NCBI RefSeq assembly: GCF_003555545.1
Contig: NZ_CP032157.1
Span: 7,444,546 to 7,508,545 of the forward strand
Length of the DNA: 64,000 nucleotides
Origin: Paraflavitalea soli
GTDB taxonomy: Bacteria > Bacteroidota > Bacteroidia > Chitinophagales > Chitinophagaceae
Direction: 5' to 3'
In this document: positions 53,040 to 63,100 of the stretch, piece by piece
Position numbering within the stretch: the first letter of the stretch is position 1
Layout of the letters: every line of letters begins with the position of its first letter
Notes under the pieces: generated by a model
What the model saw: only the letters and a program-made list of their open reading frames with translations
The model's database searches: none
What the model was told of the DNA's origin: nothing
Position numbers and translations under genes: made by a program

Positions 53040-54536
53040 ATGGCAAACACCATCAAAATAAAGGCGGCAGACGGCTCAGACGTAGAGTTTGTGAATGACA
53101 TGATTGGCCAGGGCGGCATGAAAGATGTTTACTTCAGCCCTGATAAATCTTATGTAGTAGCCTTCTTCAGGGATAAACAGGATGCGGTGGCCAAGGATCG
53201 TCTCCTCACCATTACCGGCACCTTTTATGACCGCATCTTTAAACAGGCCGGCGGCGATTATTGGAAAGACCTCTATTGCTGGCCCACCAAAGTAGTAGAA
53301 TGGAATGGACGCCTCGGCATTGTAGCCCCCACCTATCAGAAACATTTCTTCTTTCAGACCGGATCGCGCAACAATGATTTCCTGCAGATCAAAGGCAAGG
53401 AAAAAGAAGGCAAATGGTTTGCCAGCGCTTTTCACCAGAATAAAAACCTCGACCCTTCAGAGAAAGGCGATTGGTATAAATATTTCCTCATTGGCATTAC
53501 CATCAGCCGCGGCGTAAAACGTATGCATGCTGCCGGACTGGCTCACTCCGATCTTTCTTACAAGAATGTATTGATAGATCCTGTCACTGGCCGGGCTGCC
53601 ATTATTGATATTGACGGGCTGGTGGTGCCCGGCAAATACCCGCCCGATGTGTTGGGTACACCCGATTTTATTGCGCCCGAGGTATTGGCCACCAGGCACC
53701 TGCCCAAGGAAGACAAGAGCAGGAAGTTTCCGGGTATTCCTACCGACAGGCACGCCCTGGCTGTCATGATCTACATGTACCTGCTGCGGCGCCATCCCTT
53801 GCGGGGAGGAAAAGTGCACGATGCAGATGCCCAGAAAGACGAAGAGCTGTCCATGGGCTCCAAAGCATTGTTTATTGAACACCCTACCGATAAGACCAAC
53901 AGGCCCAAACTAAGTCAGGTAAAGCCGAGTTACCTGCCCTGGGCCGATACCGATAAATTGCCTTATACCATTACCGGTCCTTACCTGAAGCAGCTTTTTG
54001 ACAGGGCATTCATCGACGGACTGCACAATCCCGCCATGCGTCCAACAGCCGATGAGTGGGAAAATGCCCTGGTGAGATCAGTTGATCTCATGCAGCCTTG
54101 TCAGAACAAGTCCTGCGAAATGAAATGGTACGTATTTGACAATACCACCGCGCCGAAATGTCCTTTCTGTGGTACGCCTTACCGCGGACAGCTGCCTGTA
54201 CTGAATCTCTATTCTAAAAATCCAAAAGGGATGTTTAGCTTTGAAAATCACAGGCTCATGGTGTACAGCAACCAATACATCTATCAGTGGCATATCAATA
54301 AGAACATTTCACCCAACGAGCGCTTAACAGCCGATCAGAAAAAGCCCGTAGGTTATTTTGTATTCCACAATGATAAATGGGTGCTGGTCAACCAGGCTAT
54401 TCCCGGTTTGAAGGATATGGATACAGACCAGGAAGTTCCAATCGGGCAAATGCTGGAGATAAAAGATGCACAAAAGATCCTCCTGTCTAAAGAAGAGGGC
54501 GGGCGATTGATCATCGTACAAATGGTAAACAATTAA
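53040..54536 (+). CDS. Serine/threonine kinase-like protein with zinc ribbon
   Basis: A 498-residue protein kinase-like protein. It has a glycine loop IGQGGMKDVYF (residues 22-32), a catalytic loop HSDLSYKNVLID (His169-x-Asp171 ... Asn), the metal loop AIIDIDGLVVPG in place of DFG, and GTPDFIAPEV as the APE segment. After the glycine loop, VVAFFRD stands where VAxK is expected, so the usual ATP-binding Lys is not evident. Residues ~370-395 are a zinc ribbon (CQNKSC ... CPFCG), followed by a ~100-residue beta-rich tail. I start at ATG 53040; the frame to 52977 overlaps PP2C and is rejected. Confidence 0.9.
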   Translation: MANTIKIKAADGSDVEFVNDMIGQGGMKDVYFSPDKSYVVAFFRDKQDAVAKDRLLTITGTFYDRIFKQAGGDYWKDLYCWPTKVVEWNGRLGIVAPTYQKHFFFQTGSRNNDFLQIKGKEKEGKWFASAFHQNKNLDPSEKGDWYKYFLIGITISRGVKRMHAAGLAHSDLSYKNVLIDPVTGRAAIIDIDGLVVPGKYPPDVLGTPDFIAPEVLATRHLPKEDKSRKFPGIPTDRHALAVMIYMYLLRRHPLRGGKVHDADAQKDEELSMGSKALFIEHPTDKTNRPKLSQVKPSYLPWADTDKLPYTITGPYLKQLFDRAFIDGLHNPAMRPTADEWENALVRSVDLMQPCQNKSCEMKWYVFDNTTAPKCPFCGTPYRGQLPVLNLYSKNPKGMFSFENHRLMVYSNQYIYQWHINKNISPNERLTADQKKPVGYFVFHNDKWVLVNQAIPGLKDMDTDQEVPIGQMLEIKDAQKILLSKEEGGRLIIVQMVNN

Positions 54537-54550
54537 AATCAGAATACAAC

Positions 54551-55321
54551 ATGAATCACATGATCCAGGAAATTCTCAACAACCCGTGGGCTGCATTGGC
54601 GGTGGTTGGGAATCTTATTGTTATTGAAAGCTTGCTGTCGGTCGATAATGCCGCTGTACTGGCTACCATGGTGATGGACCTGCCAAAGGAACAAAGAAGC
54701 AGGGCCCTGAAGTATGGCATTATTGGCGCGTATGTTTTCCGCGGTATTTGCTTATTACTCGCTGCATATATCATTACAATATGGTGGCTCAAACCTCTCG
54801 GTGGTTTATACCTCCTTTACCTCGTATGGGATTGGTGGAAAGGCAAACAAACACCCGAAAAAGAAGATGATACCCTCGATAAAAAAAGCAATTGGCTTTA
54901 CAAAGTCACCGTGGGAGCCCTGGGCAACTTCTGGGCAACCGTAGCCCTGGTAGAGATCATGGACCTGGCTTTCTCCATCGACAATGTATTTGCTGCAGTA
55001 GCATTTTCTGATAATATCATACTCATTTGGGTGGGTGTATTTATTGGTATCCTGGCTATGCGGTTTGTGGCACAGGGCTTTGTAAAGCTTATGGAGAAAT
55101 ATGCGTTCCTGGAAGCTGCCGCCTTTATTGTAATTGCCATCTTAGGTATTAAGCTCATGCTTTCTTTGTATGAACATTTCGTACCCGAATCACCATTCAG
55201 TAAGTTCCTGGGTAGCCATGCTGCCGATTGGGGTGTATCTATCCTTACGATCAGCATATTCGTTATCCCCATTATTTATACTACCCTGTTTGGTAAAAAG
55301 AAACAGGAACCAGGCGTATAA
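54551..55321 (+). CDS. TerC family integral membrane protein
   Basis: A 256-residue protein with about seven membrane spans. Both TerC signature acidic helices are present: VIESLLSVDNAAVLATMVMD and MDLAFSIDNVFAAVAFSDN. A charged cytoplasmic loop (GKQTPEKEDDTLDKKS) lies between. TerC proteins are thought to move metal ions and, in ter systems, to hold the TerD/vWA complex at the membrane. It is the last gene of the train, 14 bases after the kinase, and is followed by a repeat-family hairpin that can terminate transcription. Confidence 0.95.
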   Translation: MNHMIQEILNNPWAALAVVGNLIVIESLLSVDNAAVLATMVMDLPKEQRSRALKYGIIGAYVFRGICLLLAAYIITIWWLKPLGGLYLLYLVWDWWKGKQTPEKEDDTLDKKSNWLYKVTVGALGNFWATVALVEIMDLAFSIDNVFAAVAFSDNIILIWVGVFIGILAMRFVAQGFVKLMEKYAFLEAAAFIVIAILGIKLMLSLYEHFVPESPFSKFLGSHAADWGVSILTISIFVIPIIYTTLFGKKKQEPGV

Positions 55322-55363
55322 GAGGAAGTAAGATAAAAATTAAGTAATAGTATATACTAAAAG

Positions 55364-55402
55364 AAAAGGGTGGGTCGCCTTCCAAAGGCGGCTCACCCTT
55401 TT
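55364..55402 (+). terminator. Hairpin repeat copy 4, acting as terC terminator
   Basis: AAAAGGGTGGGTCGCC (55364-55379) pairs with GGCGGCTCACCCTTTT (55387-55402) through 14 Watson-Crick and two G-U pairs, then a T/C-rich tail. It is the longest stem of the family and sits right after the last ter gene. Confidence 0.8.
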
Positions 55403-55437
55403 CCCTTTTACTGATGTTATCACCCTTGTTTGTTTCG

Positions 55438-55511
55438 AACGAAGCGTAGCGTAGTGAGAAATCTGCTGTCGAAGCAAAACTTGTCCCGCTCTGCGGGACG
55501 GCTCGCAGCTC
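55438..55511. repeat. Dispersed intergenic repeat patch
   Basis: GAACGAAGCGTAGCGTAGTG is followed by a GTCCCGC/GCGGGAC hairpin (55483-55499) and then GCTCGCAGCTC (55501-55511), the core repeat also found at 45245-45277. No gene is visible. Confidence 0.5.
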
Positions 55512-55532
55512 TTTTAAGGTTGCCTATTCACA

Positions 55533-55571
55533 AAAAAAAGTGGAACATCTATTGTAGATGCTCCACTTTTT
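55533..55571 (-). terminator. Terminator of the right-flank secreted protein gene
   Basis: AAAAGTGGAACATCTA pairs with TAGATGCTCCACTTTT around a TTG loop, with A and T runs on both sides. Confidence 0.88.
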
Positions 55572-55592
55572 TTAAAACAAAAAACCAGCTTA

Positions 55593-56003
55593 TTATTTGA
55601 TCTTGCTTACTACAGTTTCTTCTACATAGCTACGGTTCCTGTTGATCTTGTACACTTCGGCCTGATTGTTCTTCTTTGCTTTTACTTCCACACTTAATAC
55701 GTTATCGCCAATCTCTTCAATGTTCAACATGAACTTCTTCGAAATGCTGGTTCCTTTTACTTTACCGCTGTACAGCACATTGCCAAAATCATCACGGAAA
55801 GTGATAGTAAATTCATCTTCTTCTTTGTTGTTCAGGTTCAGTTGGAAAACCGGTTGGTTTTCATAATGACCAATGAACTTCAGTTCTATAGCAGAAGCAA
55901 TTTTTTCTTTTTCGTTGTTTGCCAGCGCGCTGGTAGAGAAAGATAAAGTGAAAGCTACTAAGGCGATTGCCAAAATTCCATAATTCCTCATAATCGTTTT
56001 CAT
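55593..56003 (-). CDS. Secreted protein, right-flank paralog of the ter locus
   Basis: A 136-residue exported protein, the partner of 44500-44910. Start at ATG 56003 gives the same length and a signal peptide ending near SALANN; the frame to 56060 runs into leader DNA. Mature sequence: IELKFIGHYENQPVFQLNLN, EEDEFTITFRDDFGNVLYSG, ISKKFMLN and INRNRSYVEETVVSKIK. Most changes against the left copy are conservative (Ser/Thr, Asp/Glu, Tyr/Phe), which shows both are under selection. Both point leftward and have their own promoter and terminator. Function unknown. Confidence 0.82.
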   Translation of the reverse strand: MKTIMRNYGILAIALVAFTLSFSTSALANNEKEKIASAIELKFIGHYENQPVFQLNLNNKEEDEFTITFRDDFGNVLYSGKVKGTSISKKFMLNIEEIGDNVLSVEVKAKKNNQAEVYKINRNRSYVEETVVSKIK

Positions 56004-56148
56004 AATGTATATTTTAAAAGTTTTTAAAACAGTGCTGTAAGCTTCGTATGGGATGGGCAATCGGGCAGGCAGGCAATGTAGAAGAAAAAGTAGGAGTTCG
56101 TTACTCCTGTAAACAACACCAGGATGGTGTGTTCTTTATTTCATGATG

Positions 56149-56178
56149 CAAACATACAGCGGCATTATCCACCCCAAA
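56149..56178 (-). promoter_or_regulatory. Promoter of the right-flank secreted protein
   Basis: On the minus strand TTTG (56175-56178), 18 bases, then TATGTTTG (56149-56156), followed by GCATCATGAA as at the left-flank gene. The leader is about 140 bases. Confidence 0.65.
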
Positions 56179-56239
56179 AACCAAATAAAGGGCCGTTTCA
56201 GTATCGTAAACCCATTTTTTAAAACAGCGAATGAGCCAT

Positions 56240-56275
56240 AGGCGCGGGTTACAGGCAAAAGTCAACATGATCCCC
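56240..56275 (-). promoter_or_regulatory. Conserved upstream block, right-flank copy
   Basis: GCGCGGGTTACAG and AGTCAACATGATC match the block at 45121-45160 in order and spacing relative to the promoter. Confidence 0.5.
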
Positions 56276-56391
56276 AACCTCATTTTGGGGTAGAAAATAA
56301 TCCAAAATAGCCCCCTTTTTTCCTTTTTCTTAACAATTTCGACATATACGGACCCAATTTCAAGGATATAGGTACAGCTAAATCAGGTATG

Positions 56392-56676
56392 TCAATTAAT
56401 TATAATCACTCCCGGAATGCCTGCTTCCGAGCTTCTCCTTGCCTTCTCTGTTGTCTCATTGTTCTTGTTGCCTCGATGCCTTTGTTGCCTCGATGCCTTG
56501 TTGCCTTTATACCTCTTACCCCTCAATTTTAATGTCACCCTTCTATGATCTAACTCACTGGTCCCCGGGGTCTGTTTCTTGATAATCCTCAAGAATATTT
56601 CCCATTCCGGGTCTCTAAAGTGCGTAGTTACACGTAACCTTGAAATAAATTCCCAAAACGATACAATTTTATCCAT
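56392..56676 (-). CDS. Possible small protein whose 3' end runs into repeat DNA
   Basis: A 94-codon frame. The first ~50 residues (MDKIVSFWEFISRLRVTTHF, RDPEWEIFLRIIKK) look like a real folded, amphipathic protein. The rest (GNKASRQQRHRGNKNNETTE) is a translation of the GTTGCCTCGATGCC repeats at 56441-56515. Either a small gene was truncated and extended by repeat DNA, or the frame is chance. I do not recognise it. The rest of 56277-57104 shows no supported gene. Confidence 0.3.
   Translation of the reverse strand: MDKIVSFWEFISRLRVTTHFRDPEWEIFLRIIKKQTPGTSELDHRRVTLKLRGKRYKGNKASRQQRHRGNKNNETTEKARRSSEAGIPGVIIIN
56467..56515. repeat. GTTGCCTCGATGCCTT tandem repeats
   Basis: GTTGCCTCGATGCCTTT (56467-56483), GTTGCCTCGATGCCTT (56484-56499) and a partial GTTGCCTTTATACCT follow head to tail. 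The same words form the right arm of the element at 20984-21022. Confidence 0.7.
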
Positions 56677-57104
56677 ACAATACTAGTTATATGTTTATAT
56701 ATAGGGGAAATATGAATGTATTTTAGGTTATTTCCTATATTAAAAAAGACAACTAATTTCACGCGCAAAGCATTTTGACCAGTAAATCCAATATCTATCC
56801 AAAAACCGTAAAAGATTATTTTAAAACCAATACTATGACACTAACCCCTACACTATTCAGGCAATTACAGCCTCCATTTCATCCGGTGTTTAATAACTGT
56901 CTTCAAACAAGCGCCTATAGCCACGGGCAACGTCCTGGCATATATGGATCTCTTGCAGGGCAGTAATGCACAAAACACTATCCCCCTGTAATCAATAACC
57001 TAATCATTACTTACCGGTGCTGCCGGTAACGGATTGCGTGGCTATCCCACCCCGGTGGTATAGCATAGTAATAGATTTCGATTATTGAATAAACTCTATA
57101 CCGT

Positions 57105-60100
57105 ATGGCTTCAGCATCAGGATTTATTCACCCTTTATTTTCATTAAGGGAAACACGTTGTAAGAGATTATTAACTGTGTTGTTTTGCATGCTTGTGTGT
57201 ACCCTCGGGTTCCACACAGGTGTTTCGGCATTTGCACCAGGCGCAGGTCACCCGCCAGGCGTGCCCGACCTTACACACCCTGATTCTAAGTTGACCATCG
57301 TAAAGAACAACTCTGTTGCCAACAACATCGACCAGAACATCGTAAAAGCCCATGTGGTAGATGAATTTGGTAATCCCGTAGCCGGTGTTGATATCGTGAT
57401 CGTATCCTCCAGTGGAGGATTTACACCCATTTATACCACCAACGCCAGCGGGGATGCCAATGTACCATTTCCCAGTCTGATCGTTGGTACTGTATCCATT
57501 CAGGCTTATGTTAATGGAGATCCTTTTATTCACGGCAGCCCAGCCGTTACTTATTTTGTGGCAGCGCCACCTACCGTTAATACACCTACGACCAGGTTAT
57601 CCGTATTAACGACCAATGCCATTGCCAACAACAGCGCTACCAATAGCGTACGCGCACATATTACCGACGCATATGGCCATCCCATTGCCGGTCAAACCAT
57701 CGCATTTTCCATTGCCTCCGGAATCGCCAGTTTTGTGGGGCCTTCCTCACTGACAACCGATGCCAACGGTAATGCCGACATATCATTGATCAGTACCATC
57801 GCAGGTAATGTAAATATTACTGCGACCATGAACGGTATTAATATCCCGAATGGTAGCCCTGCTACCGTAACCTTTGTGGCCGACGTTCCGCAAACCAATA
57901 ATCCCCTCACCGCATTGAGCGTTGTTACCAACAATGCTGTCGCCAATGGTATTGCAACCAACAGCGTAAAAGCCCATGTGGTAGATGCCAACGGCAATAT
58001 CGTTGCCAACCAGCCAGTCGTATTCACCATTTTCAGTGGTACAGCTAATTTTGTGGGTTCCACTACTGTAAATACCGATGCCAGTGGCAATGCCGTTATC
58101 GCACTCAACAGTACCGTTGCCGGAAATGTAAAAATTACAGCCAGGGTCAATGGTGTCTTTATTATTTATGGCAGCCCCGCCAATGTGACCTTTACCGCCG
58201 GTCCTCCTGATGTAACTGCTGCCAGCACTGGCTTACTTGTTATCACCAATAATGCCATAGCCAATGGCGCCGCCACCAATAGCGTGAGAGCCCGTATCAG
58301 GGATATCAACGGTAATGCTGTAGCCAATGCTACCGTTGTATTCAATATCCTGAGCGGTACCGGCACCATTGTGGGTAGCAGTACCGTTACTACCAATGCA
58401 AGCGGATTTGCCGATATCAATATTACCAGCCTGGTAGCCGGAAATGTGAGTATTACTGCCACCGTGAATGGCGTACCCCTTGTAAATGGAAGCCCTGCTG
58501 TAGTGAGATTTGTGGCTGATGCACCCGCTGTTGCCAATCCGGGTACTGCCCTTAGCGTAGTGACCAACAATGCCCTGGCCAATGGTGCAGCCACCAACAG
58601 GGTAAAAGCACATATTGTTGATGCCAATGGCAACCCCGTAGCCAATGCAACCATTGTATTTACGATCGCCAGCGGTACCGCCAACTTTGCTATCCCGGCT
58701 TCCACCACCACCAATGCCAGTGGGGATGCCTTCGTTAATCTCAACAGCAACCTGGCGGGGAATGTAACTATTACAGCCACCGTCAATGGCGTGGCCATTG
58801 TCAATGGCAGTCCCCTAACCATTACATTCGTGGCCGATGCGCCCGCTGTCAACAACCCGGCTACTGCACTCAGTGTAGTGACCAACAATGCCGTGGCCAA
58901 TAATACAGCTACAAATAGTGTAAAAGCACATATTGTAGATGCCAGTGGCAACCCCGTTCCCAACGCCACCGTCGTATTCAATATCTTCAGTGGTACCGCC
59001 ACTTTTGCCAGCCCTGCTACCGTAACTACCAATGCCAGCGGCGATGCCATTGTTACACTTAAGAGTAATGTGGTAGGATCGGTGAGAATAACAGCTACTG
59101 TAAATGGCGTTACCATCCTCAATGGCAGCCCGGCCATTGTAGTTTTTGTGGTAGATGTGCCATCTGTAACCAATCCGGCTACCGCTTTAAGCGTAGTCAC
59201 CAACAATGCCGTGGCCAATAATATTGCCACCAATAGTGTAAAGGCACATATTGTAGATGCCGGCGGCAACCCTGTTCCCAATGCAACCATTGTATTCACC
59301 ATAGCCACTGGAACGGCCACCTTCGCCAGCCCCGCTACCGTTACTACCAACGCCAGCGGCGATGCCGTGGTAACCCTGAAGAGCACCGTAGCCGGTTCTG
59401 TTACCATCACAGCTACCGTCAATGGTACCCCCATTACCAATGGAAGTCCTGCCACCGTCATCTTTGTGGCAGATGTACCTTCCATCGCCAATCCGGCCAC
59501 TGCCCTCAGTGTAGTACAAAATGATGCGTTGGCGAATAATACAGCTACCAATAGTGTGAAGGCCCATATAGCAGACGCCCAGGGCAACCCGGTGGCCAAT
59601 GCTACCGTGCTGTTCTATATATACAGTGGTACCGCTACTTTCGCCAGTCCCGCTTCCGTAACCACCGATGCGAATGGTAATGCTACCGTTACCTTGAAAA
59701 GCAATGTGGTAGGATCCGTAAATATTACCGCTACTGTCAATGGCACCGTCATTCTTAATGGTAGTCCGGCCATCGTTCGCTTTGTGGTGGACGTACCGGC
59801 AGTAACCAACCCGGCTACCGCCCTCAGTGTAGTCACCAACAATGCCATAGCCAACGGTACTGCTACCAACAGCGTAAAAGCACACATCGTTGATGCTAAC
59901 GGTAATCCTGTTCCCAACGCCACCATCGTATTTACCATAGCCAGCGGCGCAGCCAACTTCGCCAGCCCGGCCTCCGTTACCACCAACGCCAGCGGCGACG
60001 CCGTGGTAACCCTCAACAGTACCATTGTTGGTTCCGTTGATATCACCGCTACGGTCAATGGTACACCCATTGTCAATGGTAGTCCCGCCACCGTCAACTT

Positions 60101-63100
60101 TGTGGTGGATGTGCCTGCCGTTACCAATCCGGCCACCAAACTGACCGTTGTGCTGAATTATGCTGTGGCCAATGGATTTGCTGTCAACAGCGTGAAAGCA
60201 CATATAGAAGACGCCCAGGGCAATCCTGTGCCCAACGCCCTGATCCGGTTCATCAGGGCCAACGGTACAGCCACCTTTACCAGTCCGCCCCTTATCACTA
60301 CCGACCTCGATGGTGATGCCACCGTTACACTGAGCAGTACCGTGGTGGGCGCTGTAGATATTACAGCTACCGTCAATGGTGTAGCCATTGTTAATGGAAG
60401 CCCTGCTACCGTGTTCTTTGTAGCCGATGTACCAGCCGTAACCAATCCTGCTACCGCTTTAAGTGTAGTGACCGATAATGCCATAGCCAATAATACTGCT
60501 ACCAACAGTGTAAAAGCACATATAGCAGATGCCAATGGCAATCCTGTTCCCAATGCAACAGTGGTGTTTACCATCGCCACCGGTACCGCCACTTTCACCA
60601 GTCCGGTTACAGTGACCACCGATGCCAATGGTGATGCCGTGGTGGCACTGAAGAGTGGAGTAGTGGGTACCGTTACCATCACCGCCACCGTAGAGGGTAC
60701 CCCCATCGTTAATGGAAGCCCCGTTGCCGTGAAATTTGTAGCCGATGTTCCTGCTATAGCTAATCCGGCCACCGCCTTAAGCGTAGTCACCAACAACGCC
60801 CTGGCCAACAATACCGCTACCAACAGCGTAAAAGCACATATTGCAGATGCCAGCGGCAACCCTGTTGCCAATGCTACTGTGGTATTCCATATTTACAGCG
60901 GCACTGCCACATTTGCCAGCCCTGCCACCGTTACCACCGATGTAAATGGTGATGCCATCGTCACATTGACCAGTACAGTGGCCGGCTCTGTAAATATTAC
61001 CGCTACCGTCAATGGTAACGTGATCCTTAACGGAAGTCCTGCCATTGTGATCTTTAAAGCCGATGCACCTGCTACCGGTAATCCTGCTACCGCATTAAGT
61101 GTGGTAGACGACAACCGCGTGGCCAATAATACCGCCCTCAACAGCGTGAAAGCGCATATAGCAGATGCCAATGGCAACCCTGTACAAGGTGCTTCCATTG
61201 TATTCATCATCACTGGTGGTACTGCTGCTACCGCTGCATTCACCGATGTTAATCCGATCCTGACCGATGCCAGTGGCAATGCCATCATGCACCTGAAGAG
61301 CCCCGTTACAGGTACTGTAATTATCACTGCTACTGTCAATGGTAACCCCATTACCAATGGCAGCCCCGTTACCGTCACCTTTGTGGCCGATGTGCCTTCC
61401 GTTGGAAACCCTGCTACCGCACTCACTGTGGTCGATAACAACAGGGTAGCCAACAATGCCGCTCTCAACAGCGTAAAAGCCCATATCGTAGATGCGGGCG
61501 GCAATCCTGTGCCTGGTGCTGCCATCATATTTACCATCACGGGTGGTACAGCCACTACTGCAGCATTTACCGATGCCAACCCGATCACGACCGATGCCAA
61601 TGGCGATGCCATCATGCACATTAAGAGTCCCCTGGTCGGTACCGTCATCATCACCGCTACCGTAAATGGCAACCCCATTACCAATGGCAGCCCTGCTACC
61701 GTAATCTTTGTAGCCGATATTCCCGTGGTGGGCAACCCTGCTACCGCACTCAGTGTAGTCGATGACAACCGCGTAGCCAATAATACAGCACTCAACAGCG
61801 TAAAAGCACATATCGTAGATGGCAATGGTAACCCTGTTCCGGGAGCCATCATAGTATTTACCATCACAGGTGGTACTGCCAGCAGCGGAGCTACATTGAA
61901 CGATGCCAATCCCATCACTACTGATGCCAATGGCGATGCCATCATGCACCTGAAGAGTACCGCTGCAGGTACCGTCACCATCACCGCCACCGTAAATGGT
62001 GTTGCCATTACCAATGGCAGCCCTGCTACCGTGACCTTTGTGGCCGATGTGCCTTCCGGAGCCAATCCTGCTACCGCCCTCAGCGTAGTGATCCCCAGTG
62101 CCGTGGCCAATGGCACAGCCGTTACCAGTGTGAAAGCACATGTGGCAGATGCCAATGGCAACCCTGTGAAAGGCGCTGCCGTACAGTTTACCATTGCCAC
62201 CGGTGCAGCCAACATCGTAGAGACCAACCCTGTGATCACTGATGCCAATGGCGATGCTGTGATCACCCTCAACAGCACAGTTGTAGGTGCAGTTACCATT
62301 ACCGCTACAGCCGGTGGTACACCGATCACCAACGGAAGTCCTGCTACCGTCACCTTCACCGTAGATGTGCCGGCTGTTACCAATCCGGCTACCGCCCTCA
62401 GCGTGGTAGTAACCGGTGTAGTAGCTGATGGTGTAGCCCTCAATAAAGTAAAAGCACATATTGAAGACGCCCAGGGCAATCCTGTTCCTGGTGCAACCAT
62501 AGAATTTACCATCGCTACCGGTACAGCCCAGTTTGATGGACCGGCTACCATGACCACCGATGCCAATGGAGATGCCATCATATCCCTCAAGAGTACAGTG
62601 GCTGGTACAGTTACCGTTACCGCTAAGGTCAATGGTACTGCCATTGTGAACGGCAGCCCGGCCATCGTAACCTTTGTGGCAGGACCTCCTGATCCGGGCA
62701 ATACTGCTACTGCCCTGATCGTAGCTACCAATAATGCCCTCGCCAATGGTACCGCTACCAACAGCGTAAAAGCACATGTGGTGGATGCCAATGGCAACCC
62801 CGTACCCAATGCAACCATTGAGTTTGCGATCGCCGGCGGTACAGGCGCCTTCGTAGGTAGTACAACCATTACCACCGATGCCAATGGAGATGCCACCATC
62901 ACCCTTACCAGTACCGTAGCTGGTACCGTGGACATCACCGCTACCGTCAATGGTGTGGCCATCATCAACAACAGCCCTGCCACGGTAACCTTCACCACCG
63001 AGCCCGATGTGAACATTGCCGACACAAGACTCATTGTGCTCTCCAATGACGCCATCGCCGATGGCGTAGAGACCAACAGCGTGAAAGCCCATGTGGTGGA

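Noticed and set aside
45587-55321. Simple label of tellurite-resistance operon
   Set aside because: Only TerD and TerC belong to the classic set; terB, terZ/terA-type genes were not seen, and kinase, phosphatase, PRTase and HAD genes point to a wider stress-signalling role.
56775-56966. 63-codon frame upstream of the adhesin
   Set aside because: No signal, motif or promoter; sequence around it looks like non-coding leader DNA.
57600-63000. CRISPR-like periodic repeats
   Set aside because: The period is about 318 bases, repeats are coding and imperfect, and there are no short unique spacers or cas genes.
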